Assembly (NCBI GenBank): GCA_029961745.1
Contig: CP124680.1
Coordinates: forward strand, 434,001 to 498,000
Reading direction: 5' to 3'
Source: Nocardioides sp. L-11A
GTDB lineage: Bacteria; Actinomycetota; Actinomycetes; Propionibacteriales; Nocardioidaceae
DNA length: 64,000 nt
Shown: piece after piece, positions 1 through 10,585 of the stretch
Layout: each line of letters opens with the position of its first letter
How positions within the stretch are numbered: position 1 is the first letter of the stretch
Made by a program: the position numbers and the translations under genes
Notes under the pieces: generated by a model
Databases searched by the model: none
What the model saw: only the letters and a program-made list of their open reading frames with translations
Told to the model about the DNA's origin: nothing

Positions 1-570
1 TGGGCGCTCGCCGGGGCCTTCGCGATCTGCGGGGCCACGACGAACGGCCTGATCGGCATCCACTTCATCCCCTCGGCCCACGACCACGGGATGTCGGCCA
101 CGACGGCCGCCGGCCTGCTCGCCGTGGTCGGTGTCTTCGACATCGTCGGCACCGTCGCGTCCGGCTGGCTCACCGACCGCTTCGACCCGCGCGCGCTGCT
201 CGTCGCCTACTACCTCTTCCGCGGCCTCGGCCTGCTTCTGCTGCCCAGTCTGCTCGCGGACGCCGTCCACCCGAGCATGGTGCTGTTCATCGTGATCTAC
301 GGCCTCGACTGGGTGGCCACCGTGCCGCCCACGGTCGCGCTGTGCCGCGAGGCGTTCGGCGAGCGCGGGACCATCGTCTTCGGCTGGGTCTTCGCCTCCC
401 ACCAGCTCGGCGCGGCCGTCGCCGCGTTCGGCGCGGGCGTCATCCGCGACACCCTCGGGGCCTACACGTGGGCCTGGTGGGGCGGCGCGGCCCTGTGCGC
501 CGTCGCCGCCGTGCTGTCCCTGATGCCCGCGCGGCCCGGCCCCCGAATTGCACCGACCCGTCGCGTTTGA
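1..570 (+). CDS. MFS transporter, C-terminal part (cut by window start)
   Basis: The frame is open from base 1 and ends in TGA at 568-570, giving the last 189 residues of a membrane protein. Hydrophobic helices alternate with short loops, and the segment GWLTDRFDPR is the cytoplasmic loop signature of the major facilitator superfamily, placing this as the second six-helix half. A downstream helix pair precedes a short basic tail. Substrate cannot be told; a monocarboxylate or drug exporter-like member is possible. Its stop codon lies inside a strong hairpin shared with the opposite-strand carboxylase operon end. Confidence 0.85.
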   Translation, partial: WALAGAFAICGATTNGLIGIHFIPSAHDHGMSATTAAGLLAVVGVFDIVGTVASGWLTDRFDPRALLVAYYLFRGLGLLLLPSLLADAVHPSMVLFIVIYGLDWVATVPPTVALCREAFGERGTIVFGWVFASHQLGAAVAAFGAGVIRDTLGAYTWAWWGGAALCAVAAVLSLMPARPGPRIAPTRRV

Positions 571-586
571 ACGCGACGGGTCGGTG
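551..586. terminator. Bidirectional hairpin between MFS gene and carboxylase operon
   Basis: A perfect inverted repeat: arms of 17 bases (551-567 and 570-586) around a 2-base centre. It overlaps the last codons of the MFS gene and sits just past the stop of the convergent carboxylase alpha gene, so it can end transcripts from both sides. No clear T tract. It is part of a 62-bp element found again at 2714-2775. Confidence 0.7.
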
Positions 587-616
587 CTTCTCAGGCGTTC
601 AGATGCGCCGGGTCAG
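555..616. repeat. 62-bp repeat, copy A, downstream of carboxylase alpha gene
   Basis: Differs from 2714-2775 at about five positions. Read on the minus strand it starts right at the stop codon of the alpha subunit gene and contains the words GACCCGTCGCGTT and TGAACGCCTGAGAAG. Both copies follow a carboxylase gene on the minus strand. Confidence 0.85.
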
Positions 617-2388
617 TCCTTGAGCTCGCAGACGACCTCGCCGTTGCCGATGGTGGCACCGACCTCGGCGGAGAGGCCGGTGACGGTGCCGGCCTTGTGG
701 GCCTTGAGCGGCTGCTCCATCTTCATCGCCTCGAGGACGATGATGACGTCGCCCTCCTCGACGGCCTGGCACTCCTCGACGGCGACCTTGACGATCGTGC
801 CCTGCATCGGCGAGGTGACCGAGTCGCCGGACGCCGCGGCGCCGGCCTTCTTGCCGGCCGCCCGCTTGGGCTTCTTGGCGCCACCGCCACCGCCGACGGA
901 GAGCCCACCGAGACCGGCCGGGAGGACGACCTCGATCCGCTTGCCGCCGACCTCGACGACGACCTTCTGCTTCTCACCGGCTTCCTCGGCCTCACCGGCC
1001 GCGCCGCCGTACGGCGTGATCTGGTTGTCGAAGTCGGTCTCGATCCACGTCGTGTAGACGTCGAACGAGCCCTCGCCCGACGGGTTGGACGCGCCGACCC
1101 AGGCCGGGTCGTCGACGATCACCTCGTGGAAGGTGATCGCGGTCGGCATGCCGTCGACCTCGAACTCCGACAGCGCCCGACGCGAGCGCTCGATCGCCTG
1201 CGTGCGGCTGGACCCGGTGATGATCAGCTTGGCGATCAGCGAGTCGAAGGCGCCGGGGACGGTCTCGCCGACCTCGTAGCCGCCGTCGACGCGGACGCCG
1301 GGGCCCTGCGGCGGGTTCCACGCGGTGAGGGTGCCGGGGGCGGGCATGAAGTTGTTGCCGCCGTCCTCGGCGTTGATGCGGTACTCGATCGAGTGGCCGC
1401 GGATCTCCGGGTCGTCGTACCCGAGCTCCTCGCCCGCGGCGATCCGGAACATCTCGCGGACCAGGTCGATGCCGGTGACCTCCTCGGACACACAGTGCTC
1501 CACCTGGAGGCGCGTGTTGACCTCGAGGAAGGAGATGGTGCCGTCGGCGGCCACGAGGAACTCGCAGGTGCCGGCGCCGACATAGCCCGCCTCGCGCAGG
1601 ATCGCCTTCGACGACTCGTAGAGGCGGGTGTTCTGCTCGTCGGTGAGGAACGGCGCGGGCGCCTCCTCGACCAGCTTCTGATGGCGGCGCTGCAGGGAGC
1701 AGTCGCGGGTGGAGACGACCACGACGTTGCCGTGGGAGTCGGCCAGGCACTGGGTCTCGACGTGGCGCGGCTTGTCGAGGAACTTCTCGACCAGGCACTC
1801 GCCGCGGCCGAAGGCGCTGATCGCCTCCCGGGTGGCGGACTCGTAGAGCTCGGGGATCTCCTCGAGGGTGCGCGCGACCTTGAGCCCGCGGCCGCCGCCG
1901 CCGAAGACCGCCTTGATGGCGACCGGGAGGCCGTGCTCCTTCGCGAACGCGGTGATCTCGTCGGCCGACTCGACCGGGTCCTTGAGGCCGGGGGCCAGCG
2001 GGGCGCCGGCAGCGAGGGCGATCTGCTTGGCCTTCGCCTTGTCGCCCAGCCCGTCGATCGCCTCGGGGGAGGGGCCGATCCAGATCAGCCCGGCGTCGAG
2101 CACGGCCTGCGCGAACGCGGCGTTCTCGGCGAGGAAGCCGTAGCCCGGGTGCACCGAGTCGGCGCCGGACTGCTTCGCGACGTCGATGATCTTGGCGATG
2201 TCGAGGTAGGTCTCCGCCGGCGTGGCACCGCCCAGGGAGTAGGCCTCGTCGGCCAGGCGCACGAACAGCGCGTTCGCATCCGGCTCGGCGTACACGGCGA
2301 CCGACCCGATCCCGGCGTCCTTGGCGGCGCGGATGACCCGCACGGCGATCTCGCCGCGGTTGGCGATCAGGACCTTCTTCAAACTCAT
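613..2388 (-). CDS. Acyl-CoA (acetyl/propionyl-CoA) carboxylase alpha subunit: biotin carboxylase plus biotin carrier
   Basis: Carboxylates its own biotin with ATP and bicarbonate and hands the carboxyl group to the beta subunit, supplying malonyl- or methylmalonyl-CoA for lipid synthesis. Protein of 591 aa, close to the ~600 aa of mycobacterial AccA3. The N-terminus [18 protein letters not shown] is the biotin carboxylase signature; the glycine-rich ATP-grasp loop FGGGGRGLK follows, then a C-terminal biotinyl domain with EAMKM (biotin lysine about residue 556). Start ATG chosen at 2388 because the conserved N-terminus begins there and GGAAGG precedes it; the frame stays open far upstream without conserved sequence. 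A Gly/Lys/Ala-rich linker separates the two parts. Last gene of the accD-accE-accA order. Confidence 0.95.
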   Translation of the reverse strand: MSLKKVLIANRGEIAVRVIRAAKDAGIGSVAVYAEPDANALFVRLADEAYSLGGATPAETYLDIAKIIDVAKQSGADSVHPGYGFLAENAAFAQAVLDAGLIWIGPSPEAIDGLGDKAKAKQIALAAGAPLAPGLKDPVESADEITAFAKEHGLPVAIKAVFGGGGRGLKVARTLEEIPELYESATREAISAFGRGECLVEKFLDKPRHVETQCLADSHGNVVVVSTRDCSLQRRHQKLVEEAPAPFLTDEQNTRLYESSKAILREAGYVGAGTCEFLVAADGTISFLEVNTRLQVEHCVSEEVTGIDLVREMFRIAAGEELGYDDPEIRGHSIEYRINAEDGGNNFMPAPGTLTAWNPPQGPGVRVDGGYEVGETVPGAFDSLIAKLIITGSSRTQAIERSRRALSEFEVDGMPTAITFHEVIVDDPAWVGASNPSGEGSFDVYTTWIETDFDNQITPYGGAAGEAEEAGEKQKVVVEVGGKRIEVVLPAGLGGLSVGGGGGAKKPKRAAGKKAGAAASGDSVTSPMQGTIVKVAVEECQAVEEGDVIIVLEAMKMEQPLKAHKAGTVTGLSAEVGATIGNGEVVCELKD

Positions 2389-2414
2389 GGTGTGGCCTTC
2401 CAGTTGCGGCTGAG

Positions 2415-2669
2415 TCAGCGGGGCAGGGCGCTGGCGCGCCACGCGCCGCGTCCGGGGTTCGGGTGGGAGCTGGCGGTACGACGCAGGCGGCGGGCCGGGT
2501 TGGTCCACTCCGAGCGTGGTGCCTCGGGCGCCGGAGCGCCACCGCCCATCGCGGAGAGGACCGCCACGATCGCGGCGACCTCCTCCGGCGTGGTGCCGGG
2601 GGTGACGACGCGCAACAGCGGCGGCGAAGACTCCGCCCGGCTCGCCGCGTCGGTGAGCTCCTCGGTCAT
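2415..2669 (-). CDS. Acyl-CoA carboxylase epsilon subunit
   Basis: Small 84-aa protein between the beta and alpha subunit genes. It carries the epsilon pattern: [20 protein letters not shown] (a short fold binding the carboxyltransferase), then a tail with [11 protein letters not shown]. Actinobacterial epsilon subunits bind the beta hexamer and raise holoenzyme activity. GGGAGGA precedes the ATG at good spacing. The stop is 26 bases before the alpha gene start, consistent with one transcript. The call rests on motif and position together; such small subunits diverge quickly. Confidence 0.9.
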   Translation of the reverse strand: MTEELTDAASRAESSPPLLRVVTPGTTPEEVAAIVAVLSAMGGGAPAPEAPRSEWTNPARRLRRTASSHPNPGRGAWRASALPR

Positions 2670-2713
2670 GCCGTCCTCCCTGTGTTGGTTCGGCTTCGGT
2701 TGGTCTGAGCATT

Positions 2714-2775
2714 GACCCGGCGCGTTTGAACGCGACGGGTCGGCGCTTCTCAGGCGTTCAGATGCGACGGGTCGG
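2714..2775. repeat. 62-bp repeat, copy B, between carboxylase beta and epsilon genes
   Basis: Near copy of 555-616. Its hairpin (arms about 13 bases, one mismatch) lies in the untranslated gap between the beta stop and the epsilon start, so it could partly stop transcription or protect the upstream message and set subunit ratios. That function is inferred. Confidence 0.85.
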
Positions 2776-2778
2776 CGG

Positions 2779-4374
2779 TCACAGCGGGATGTTCCCGTGC
2801 TTCTTGGGCGGCAGCGTCTCGCGCTTGTTGCGCAGCAGGCGCAGTGCCTTGACCACCTCGGCGCGGGTCTCCGACGGCTTGATCACGCCGTCGACGTAGC
2901 CGCGCTCGGCCGCGATATAGGGGTTGGCCAGCGTCGTCTCGTACTCGTCGATCAGCTCGGCCCGCTTGGCCTCCACCTGATCGGCGGAGGCGCCGCCGGC
3001 GGCCAGGTCGTTGAGCGTGCGCCGGTGCACGATGTTGGCCGCGCCCTGGGCGCCCATCACCGCGATCTGGCCGGTCGGCCACGACAGGTTGATGTCGGCG
3101 CCGAGGTGCTTGGAGCCCATGACGTCGTACGCGCCGCCGTAGGCCTTGCGGGTGATGATCGTGACCAGCGGGACGGTGGCCTCGGCGTAGGCGTAGATCA
3201 GCTTCGCGCCGCGGCGGATGATGCCGAGGTGCTCCTGGTCGACGCCGGGCAGGAAGCCGGGGACGTCGACGAAGGTCAGCACCGGGATGTTGAAGGCGTC
3301 GCAGAAGCGGACGAACCGGGCGGCCTTCTCCGAGGCGTCGATGTCGAGCGTGCCGGCGAACTGCATCGGCTGGTTGGCCACGACGCCGACCGAGCGGCCC
3401 TCGACCCGGCCGTAGCCGACGATGATGTTCGGCGCGAACAGCGGCTGCACCTCGAGGAAGTCGCCGTCGTCGACGATCGTGGCGATGACGTCGTGCATGT
3501 CGTAGGGCTGGTTCGGGGAGTCCGGGATCAGCGTGTCGAGGGCCAGGTCCGCAGGCGTCGGCTCGAGATCGGCCGCCTCGTCGTACGACGGTGCCTCGTC
3601 GAGGTTGTTCTGCGGCAGGAAGGCCAGCAGCGCCTTGACGTACTCGAAGGCGTCCTCCTCGTCGGAGGCCATGTAGTGGGCGTTGCCCGACTTGGTGTTG
3701 TGGGCGCGGGCGCCGCCGAGCTCCTCCATCGAGACGTCCTCGCCGGTGACCGTCTTGATGACGTCGGGACCGGTGATGAACATCGCCGAGGTCTGGTCGA
3801 CCATGATCGTGAAGTCGGTGACCGCGGGGGAGTAGACGTGGCCGCCCGCGCAGTTGCCCATGATCATCGAGATCTGCGGGATCACGCCGGAGGCGTGCAC
3901 ATTGCGCTTGAAGATCTCGCCGTACAGGCCGAGCGAGACGACGCCCTCCTGGATGCGGGCGCCGGCGCCCTCGTTGATGCCGATGATGGGGCAGCCGGAC
4001 TTGATCGCGAGGTCCATGACCTTGGTGATCTTCTCGCCGTAGACCTCGCCGAGCGAGCCGCCGAAGACGGTGAAGTCCTGCGAGAACACGCAGACCTGGC
4101 GGCCGTCGACGGTGCCGTAGCCGGTGATCACGCCGTCGCCGTACGGACGGTTCTTCTCGAGGCCGAAGGCGGTCGAGCGGTGGCGCGCGAACTCGTCGAG
4201 CTCGACGAAGCTGCCCTCGTCGAAGAGCAGCTCGATGCGCTCGCGGGCGGTCTTGCGGCCCTTGGCGTGCTGCTTCTCCTGCGCCTTGGCGGCGGGAGCG
4301 TGCACGGCCTCGTCGGTGCGGCGGTCGAAGTCCGCCAGCTTGCCCGCCGTCGTGTGCAGGTCGATCTCCGTCAT
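2779..4374 (-). CDS. Acyl-CoA carboxylase beta subunit (carboxyltransferase)
   Basis: Transfers the carboxyl group from carboxybiotin to acyl-CoA. The 531-aa length fits actinobacterial AccD/PccB. Both crotonase-like halves are visible: the N-terminal half has [17 protein letters not shown] and [13 protein letters not shown], and the C-terminal half has [20 protein letters not shown] and [16 protein letters not shown]. Start ATG at 4374 is preferred over an upstream ATG at 4389 because homologues begin near here and an upstream GATACT hexamer ends 7 nt before it. First gene of the operon, transcribed away from a TetR regulator. Acetyl versus propionyl specificity is not assigned. Confidence 0.95.
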   Translation of the reverse strand: MTEIDLHTTAGKLADFDRRTDEAVHAPAAKAQEKQHAKGRKTARERIELLFDEGSFVELDEFARHRSTAFGLEKNRPYGDGVITGYGTVDGRQVCVFSQDFTVFGGSLGEVYGEKITKVMDLAIKSGCPIIGINEGAGARIQEGVVSLGLYGEIFKRNVHASGVIPQISMIMGNCAGGHVYSPAVTDFTIMVDQTSAMFITGPDVIKTVTGEDVSMEELGGARAHNTKSGNAHYMASDEEDAFEYVKALLAFLPQNNLDEAPSYDEAADLEPTPADLALDTLIPDSPNQPYDMHDVIATIVDDGDFLEVQPLFAPNIIVGYGRVEGRSVGVVANQPMQFAGTLDIDASEKAARFVRFCDAFNIPVLTFVDVPGFLPGVDQEHLGIIRRGAKLIYAYAEATVPLVTIITRKAYGGAYDVMGSKHLGADINLSWPTGQIAVMGAQGAANIVHRRTLNDLAAGGASADQVEAKRAELIDEYETTLANPYIAAERGYVDGVIKPSETRAEVVKALRLLRNKRETLPPKKHGNIPL

Positions 4375-4381
4375 GAAACTG

Positions 4382-4411
4382 AGTATCATCCATTGACACT
4401 GGAGTTCACAA
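4382..4411 (-). promoter_or_regulatory. Promoter of carboxylase operon with candidate TetR operator
   Basis: On the minus strand TTGTGA (-35) and GATACT (-10, 4382-4387) are separated by 18 bases, with 7 bases to the accD ATG. The -35 lies in an imperfect dyad at 4393-4411, TTGACACTGGAGTTCACAA, with matching ends TTG/CAA. The dyad sits between the operon and the divergent TetR gene, so it is a plausible site for that regulator. No binding evidence exists here. Confidence 0.5.
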
Positions 4412-4424
4412 GTGGGGGTGGGGC

Positions 4425-5120
4425 GTGACGCAACAGCGCGAGGACGACCGCCGCGGGAGGAGCGCCGTCGCGGCGATCGTCGACGCCGCCTTCCGCCTCT
4501 TCGCCGAGAACGGGTACGACGAGACCAGCGTCGACGACATCGCCACCGCCGCGGGCGTGAGCCGCAGCTCCTTCTTCCGGCTGTTCGGGTCGAAGGAGAT
4601 GGTGATCTTCCCCGACCACGACGCGATCCTGGCCGCGGTCGAGGAGCGACTGGCCGCCTCGACCGAGAAGAGCGCCATCCTCGCCGTCTCCGACGCCGTC
4701 CGGGTGGTGTTGTTCCACTACATCGCCGAGGGGCCGCACGCCCGGCGGCGCTACCGGCTGACCTCGACGGTGCCCGCCCTGCGGGAGCGGGAGCTGATCA
4801 GCGGCGCCCGCTACCAGCAGCTGTTCCGGCAGTACATCAGTGCTTGGGGCGACGGCTCGGAGGAGTCCGAGCGCCGCGCCGAGCTGATGGCCGCCGCCGT
4901 CGTCGCCTCCCACAACCACGTGCTGCGCCGGTGGCTGCGCGGGGAGTGCGAGGATCCGCACGTCGAGATCGACGAGGCGATGGCCCAGGTCAACGCGCTC
5001 TTCGCGCCGGTGCCGCCGGCGGTCGCGGCCCCCGCTCCCGGGGCGATCCTGGTCGTCCGCACCGACCAGGACCTCGCAGCGCTCGCCGAGCAGCTGCGCG
5101 ACGGCGACCCGACCGGCTGA
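4425..5120 (+). CDS. TetR family transcriptional regulator, divergent from the carboxylase operon
   Basis: The 231-aa protein opens with a TetR DNA-binding domain: helix-turn-helix around [20 protein letters not shown] (residues about 35-54), followed by a helical ligand domain. GTG start with a G-rich stretch upstream. Divergent placement next to the carboxylase operon, with a shared dyad, suggests it senses acyl-CoAs or fatty acids and controls that operon, as TetR regulators of lipid genes do in related bacteria; this is inference. Confidence 0.9.
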   Translation: MTQQREDDRRGRSAVAAIVDAAFRLFAENGYDETSVDDIATAAGVSRSSFFRLFGSKEMVIFPDHDAILAAVEERLAASTEKSAILAVSDAVRVVLFHYIAEGPHARRRYRLTSTVPALRERELISGARYQQLFRQYISAWGDGSEESERRAELMAAAVVASHNHVLRRWLRGECEDPHVEIDEAMAQVNALFAPVPPAVAAPAPGAILVVRTDQDLAALAEQLRDGDPTG

Positions 5121-5148
5121 GCAGGCGGCCCCGGGGTACCACCGCGCC

Positions 5149-5580
5149 ATGCCGAGCGTCGAGCGCGTCGTCTTCGTCCCCCGTCCCGTCGAGAAGGTCT
5201 GGGACTACCTGACCGACTTCACCACCACTGAGGAATGGGACCCGCCGACCGTCACCACGGTGCGCACCAGCGGCGACGGCGGCGTCGGTACGACATACCG
5301 CAACGTCTCCACCTTCCTCGGGCACGAGACCGAGGTGGACTACGAGGTCGTCGTCTGCGTCCCCCATGAACTGTTCGAACTCACCGGCTCGGGGTCCGGT
5401 GTCGACCTCCACGACACCCTGCGGTTCGCCGAGGACGACGGGCTCACCACGGTGACCTACCGGTCGGAGATCAACCCGCACGGCATGGCCAGGCTCGCCT
5501 CCCCGTTGGTGAAGGGCGGCCTGGAGCTGCTCGCCACGAAGGTCGCCGAACGGCTCGAGGAGCGGCTGCTCCTCCTCTGA
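5149..5580 (+). CDS. SRPBCC-family (START-like) small protein
   Basis: A 143-aa protein with the polyketide cyclase/START-type layout: an N-terminal strand VERVVFVPRPVEKVWDYLTD, central strands with GTTYRNVSTFLG, and a long C-terminal helix ending LEERLLLL. Such folds make a hydrophobic cavity for lipids or other small molecules. No catalytic residues are evident. It follows the TetR gene by 28 bases and may be co-transcribed. Substrate unknown. Confidence 0.8.
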   Translation: MPSVERVVFVPRPVEKVWDYLTDFTTTEEWDPPTVTTVRTSGDGGVGTTYRNVSTFLGHETEVDYEVVVCVPHELFELTGSGSGVDLHDTLRFAEDDGLTTVTYRSEINPHGMARLASPLVKGGLELLATKVAERLEERLLLL

Positions 5581-5631
5581 GGTCGCGGGCACCCCGTCGG
5601 CCGGGCTGTTGGGAGGAGTACTTCCGGGAAG

Positions 5632-5645
5632 GGCGAAATTTCGCC
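5632..5645. promoter_or_regulatory. Perfect 14-bp palindrome upstream of the subtilase gene
   Basis: GGCGAAATTTCGCC is fully self-complementary and unusually AT-rich at its centre. It lies 87 bases before the subtilase start and could be a dimeric regulator site; no regulator is identified. Confidence 0.35.
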
Positions 5646-5732
5646 GCGGTATCTCTCGCCAAAGCGCCCTCCGAGGGGACAGGATGTGGCCCGGCGCACA
5701 TCTGCGCCTCCACTCTCGGAAGGGGTTCACCC

Positions 5733-7277
<1,545 letters not shown>

Positions 7278-7299
7278 CCCGGGACCGGGGACCCGGGTC

Positions 7300-7331
7300 G
7301 ACCGGTGGCCGCCTGCGGGCGGTCACCGGTC
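7300..7331. terminator. Hairpin after the subtilase gene
   Basis: Arms of 14 bases (7300-7313 and 7318-7331) with one G-T wobble and a 4-base loop. It starts 22 bases after the subtilase stop and ends 18 bases before the next start. No U tract, as is common in high-GC actinobacteria. Confidence 0.7.
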
Positions 7332-7349
7332 ACTTGGCAGACTCGATGC

Positions 7350-8000
7350 GTGACCACGACCAGCGTGCCGCCGGGCGAGGAGTCCGCCGAGGACCCGTCC
7401 GCGTTCGACCGGTCGCTGGTCCCGTTCCTGATGAACTACAAGTTCGGCCTCGACGAGATCCTCACCAAGATCAACATCCTGCGCGAGGAGCTGGCCTTCC
7501 GCGGCACCGGGAACCCGATCGAGCACGTGAGCTCGCGGCTCAAGTCGCCGGAGAGCCTGCGGGTCAAGGCGACGCGGATCGGCTGCCCGCTCGACCTGGA
7601 CGCGATCGGCGAGCAGATCCTCGACATCGCCGGTGTCCGGATCGTCTGCAGCTTCATCGCCGACGCGTACCAGGTGCTCGACATGCTGACCACGCAGCCC
7701 GATGTCACCGTGCGCGCCATCAAGGACTACGTCGCGAACCCCAAGCCCAACGGCTACCGCAGCCTGCACGCCATCGTCGAGATCCCGGTGTTCCTCTCCG
7801 AGACCGCCCGCACCGTGCCGGTCGAGCTGCAGATCCGCACCGTCGCGATGGACTTCTGGGCCAGCGTCGAGCACAAGATCTACTACAAGTACGACAAGGA
7901 CGTCCCCGGCGAGCTGGTCGAGGAGCTGTCCGCCGCCGCCCGGGTCGCCCACGACCTCGACACCCGGATGGCCGAGCTGCACCGGATCGTGCACGGCTGA
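7350..8000 (+). CDS. Small alarmone synthetase (RelA/SpoT synthetase domain only)
   Basis: Likely makes (p)ppGpp by pyrophosphate transfer from ATP to GDP/GTP. The 216-aa protein is one synthetase domain with PNGYRSLHAIV and VELQIRT, the nucleotide-binding motifs of the family, plus a short helical tail. It lacks the HD hydrolase, TGS and ACT domains of long Rel enzymes, so it belongs with the RelQ-like short forms. GTG start at 7350 chosen because CAGACT ends 6 nt upstream, fitting the leaderless pattern of this window; another GTG at 7305 lies inside the terminator hairpin. Confidence 0.9.
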   Translation: MTTTSVPPGEESAEDPSAFDRSLVPFLMNYKFGLDEILTKINILREELAFRGTGNPIEHVSSRLKSPESLRVKATRIGCPLDLDAIGEQILDIAGVRIVCSFIADAYQVLDMLTTQPDVTVRAIKDYVANPKPNGYRSLHAIVEIPVFLSETARTVPVELQIRTVAMDFWASVEHKIYYKYDKDVPGELVEELSAAARVAHDLDTRMAELHRIVHG

Positions 8001-8036
8001 CCCCCACCCGGGGAGCCGCCGCCTAGGCTCGACCGG

Positions 8037-9758
8037 GTGAGCCACGAGTTCGTCGTCATCGCCGGCGCGGGCCTCGGCATCAGCATCGCGGCGGCGGCCT
8101 TCGCGCGGCGTACCGGCGTCGCGGCGCCGCTGCTCCTCGTCGCCCTCGGCATCGCCGCGAGCCTGGTCCCCGGTACGCCGATCCTGGAGGTCGACCCCGA
8201 GCTGATCCTCGCCGGGGTGCTGCCGCCGCTGCTGTACGCGTCGGCCGTCCAGCTGCCCGTGCTGGACCTGCGCCGCAACCTCTCGCTCATCACCTGGCTG
8301 TCGGTCGTGATGGTGATCGTGTCGGCCCTGTGCATCGGGCTGGTCGTCCATGCGGTGTTCCCCACGATCCCGCTGGCGCTCGGCATCGCGCTGGGCGCGG
8401 TGGTCAGCCCGACGGATGCCGTCGCCGCGACCGCGGTGGGGCGCCGGATCGGACTGCCGCCGCGGCTGATGACGGTGCTCGAGGGGGAGAGCCTGGTCAA
8501 CGACGCGTCCGCACTGGTGGTGCTGCGGACGGCGATCGCCGTGGTCGGCACCAGCAGCGCCTTCAGCATCGGCGGCACGGTGGGCGGCTTCGCCTGGGCG
8601 GTGGTCGGCGCCGGCCTGGTCGGCTGGCTGGTGGCATGGGCGACGGTCGTGGTGCGCCAGCGTCTCGACGACCCGGTGCTCAACACCACGATCTCGTTCA
8701 TCACCCCTTTCCTGGCCTATGTGCCGGCCGAGGAGGTGCACGCCTCCGGGGTGCTGGCCGTGGTCGTGGCCGGCCTGGTCACCGGGGCGACGGGCGCGAA
8801 GCGGTTCAGCGCCCGGGACCGGCAGACCCAGACCACGACCTGGGCGACGATCAACTTCATCCTCGAGAGCGGGGTCTTCCTCGCTCTCGGCTACCAGCTG
8901 CCCGCCCTCGTCGACGACGCCCGCGTGGAGACGAGTGCGGGTCAGGTCGTCGGCATGGTGAGCCTGGTCCTCGCTCTGCTGGTCGCGCTCCGCTTCGCGG
9001 GCCTGGCCTGGCCGGCGCTGGTCGGCCGGTACGGGCCCGGCGACCGCCGCGCCCGGGCCCGGGAGCGGCTGGACCAGATCGAGCAGCATGTCTCCACCTG
9101 GGAGCCGAAGGACGACCGGGAGGAGAACCGGCTGCGGTGGGCCCGTCGGCGGATCGCGCGCGCCAGCGCCGACGTGGCCTTCGAGGAGAGGGAGCCGATC
9201 ACCGCGCGCGGCTATCTCGTCCTGGCCTGGGCGGGCATGCGCGGTGTCGTCACGCTGGCCGCGGCGCAGACGATCCCCAGCGAGACCCCGCACCGCAACA
9301 CCGTCGTCCTGGTCGCCTGCCTGGTCGCGATGGTGTCGCTGGCCCTGTTCGGGCTGACCCTCCCGGCACTGATCCGCCGGATGCGGTTCCCGACCGACGA
9401 CCCCGCCGACCGGCGCGACGACGTGCTCACCCTGATGCGCCAGATCGGCGAGGACGCGACGGACGCCCTCGGCCCGCTCGACGAGCAGCGCATCGACGGC
9501 GAGCCGCTCGACCCCGAGGTGGTGGAGGTGCTCAAGGAGCGCTTCCTACCGATGCTCCTGGCGGGGGTACGCCGCGGCGTGGCGAGCCGGCCCGGGCAGC
9601 GGGAGCAGGTGTTCATCATCCAGCGCCGCTACGTCGACGCGCTGCGCGACGGGCTGCTGCGGGAGCGCTCGGTCGGCGCGTTCAGCACCGAGACCTACAA
9701 GCAGGTGGAGGCGATCCTCGACCGCGAGGAGCAGCGGCTCGGCTCGGCGACCGGGTGA
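8037..9758 (+). CDS. Na+/H+ antiporter, CPA1 (NhaP-type) family
   Basis: Membrane cation/proton exchanger of 573 aa with about 12 hydrophobic helices in the first 400 residues. Family motifs are present: VVSPTDAVAATAV, GESLVNDASALV (acidic transport site) and RGVVTLAAAQTIP. The C-terminal ~150 residues are charged and cytoplasmic. GTG start; TAGGCT at 8024-8029 ends 7 nt before it and no Shine-Dalgarno is seen, so a leaderless message is likely. Role in pH and sodium homeostasis follows from the family. Confidence 0.92.
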   Translation: MSHEFVVIAGAGLGISIAAAAFARRTGVAAPLLLVALGIAASLVPGTPILEVDPELILAGVLPPLLYASAVQLPVLDLRRNLSLITWLSVVMVIVSALCIGLVVHAVFPTIPLALGIALGAVVSPTDAVAATAVGRRIGLPPRLMTVLEGESLVNDASALVVLRTAIAVVGTSSAFSIGGTVGGFAWAVVGAGLVGWLVAWATVVVRQRLDDPVLNTTISFITPFLAYVPAEEVHASGVLAVVVAGLVTGATGAKRFSARDRQTQTTTWATINFILESGVFLALGYQLPALVDDARVETSAGQVVGMVSLVLALLVALRFAGLAWPALVGRYGPGDRRARARERLDQIEQHVSTWEPKDDREENRLRWARRRIARASADVAFEEREPITARGYLVLAWAGMRGVVTLAAAQTIPSETPHRNTVVLVACLVAMVSLALFGLTLPALIRRMRFPTDDPADRRDDVLTLMRQIGEDATDALGPLDEQRIDGEPLDPEVVEVLKERFLPMLLAGVRRGVASRPGQREQVFIIQRRYVDALRDGLLRERSVGAFSTETYKQVEAILDREEQRLGSATG

Positions 9759-9822
9759 CATCCGGGGTGACAACCGCCGCGGCGCTCCCGCGACGGGCGC
9801 GGCCGTGCTCACAATCCCTCCC

Positions 9823-10023
9823 ATGCACACCAGGCTCCCGGTCGTCCGGCGCACCACGGAGTTCGACGCGCTCGTCGAGCACCGGCTGGCGCGCCTGCGT
9901 CGGGAGATCGACGAGGCCCGTGACCGGTTGGCGGACGAGCCCGAGATCGAGATCCTGACCCATCTGTGCGGTGTCCTCGCCGGTCTGGGCGAGAGCCTGT
10001 CGCGGCAGGCCGGTGCCCGGTGA
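9823..10023 (+). CDS. Small hypothetical protein
   Basis: A 66-aa charged helical protein starting MHTRLPVV with a heptad-like stretch LVEHRLARLRREIDEARDRL suggesting a coiled coil. No family recognised. ATG at 9823 preferred because CACAAT ends 7 nt before it. Its stop overlaps the GTG of the next gene (GTGA), implying coupled translation with the LPDTG surface protein. Confidence 0.6.
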   Translation: MHTRLPVVRRTTEFDALVEHRLARLRREIDEARDRLADEPEIEILTHLCGVLAGLGESLSRQAGAR

Positions 10024-10550
10024 GGGCGGTGCGTGGCCTGCTGGCGACCGCCCTGCTCGGACTCGCGGTGCTCCTCGTGCCGGACGCCGCACACGCCGGT
10101 CCCTACGCGCCGGCGGTCCCCGCGCAGTGCCGGGTCGCCGTACCCGCGACGGTCGCGGGCGACCGGGTGGTCGTCCGGGTCCGGGTGAGCGCGCCCGGTT
10201 CCCTGTCGACCGCCGGCACGGTCGCCGTCGAGGTCCGGGCGAGGGGCACGCGCCGCACGCTGTGGCGGAGCACGGGGCGTCACACCGGCGAGGAGCTCGT
10301 CCTGGAGGGGCCGCGCCTGCCCCACGGCCGGTACGTCGCCCGGGCGCGGTTCACGCCCGACGCCGCCGATGTCCTCGGCTGCAGCGACCGGGCCGACGTC
10401 GCGGTCGGTGCCCCCGGCGCCCGGGCGGAGGGCGGCGGTGCGCTGCCGGACACCGGTGGCCCGCACCTGGTGGTGGTCCTCGCCGGACTCGGCTTGCTGG
10501 TCACCGGCAGCGGCATCGCGACCCGGCACCGCCGGGGTTCACCCGGCTGA
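10020..10550 (+). CDS. Cell-wall anchored surface protein with LPDTG sorting signal
   Basis: A 176-aa secreted protein: signal peptide VRGLLATALLGLAVLLV ending near AHA, an Ig-like beta domain with two cysteines (QCRVAVP and LGCSDRA), then the classic C-terminal sorting signal LPDTG, a hydrophobic segment VVVLAGLGLLVTGSGI and a basic tail RHRRGSPG. Sortases cut LPxTG and link the protein to peptidoglycan or lipid II. GTG start overlaps the preceding stop. It lies directly upstream of a gene with its own sortase domain, a natural candidate partner. Confidence 0.85.
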   Translation: MRAVRGLLATALLGLAVLLVPDAAHAGPYAPAVPAQCRVAVPATVAGDRVVVRVRVSAPGSLSTAGTVAVEVRARGTRRTLWRSTGRHTGEELVLEGPRLPHGRYVARARFTPDAADVLGCSDRADVAVGAPGARAEGGGALPDTGGPHLVVVLAGLGLLVTGSGIATRHRRGSPG

Positions 10551-10585
10551 ACCCTCGCGGAGGGTCGCGGTTCACCCGGCTGAAC
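10537..10585. repeat. Twin palindromes between LPDTG gene and sortase-domain gene
   Basis: GTTCACCCGGCTGAAC occurs twice, at 10537-10552 and 10570-10585, 33 bases apart (about three helical turns). Each is a dyad GTTCA-N6-TGAAC. The first overlaps the stop codon of the LPDTG gene. The remaining ~160 bases up to the next gene show only short GC-rich stems and no firmly recognised element. Possible paired operators or an extragenic palindromic repeat. Confidence 0.6.

Noticed and set aside
697..2715. Plus-strand frame opposite the carboxylase alpha gene
   Set aside because: Low-complexity Leu/Gly/Asp composition; the minus strand has the biotin carboxylase motifs.
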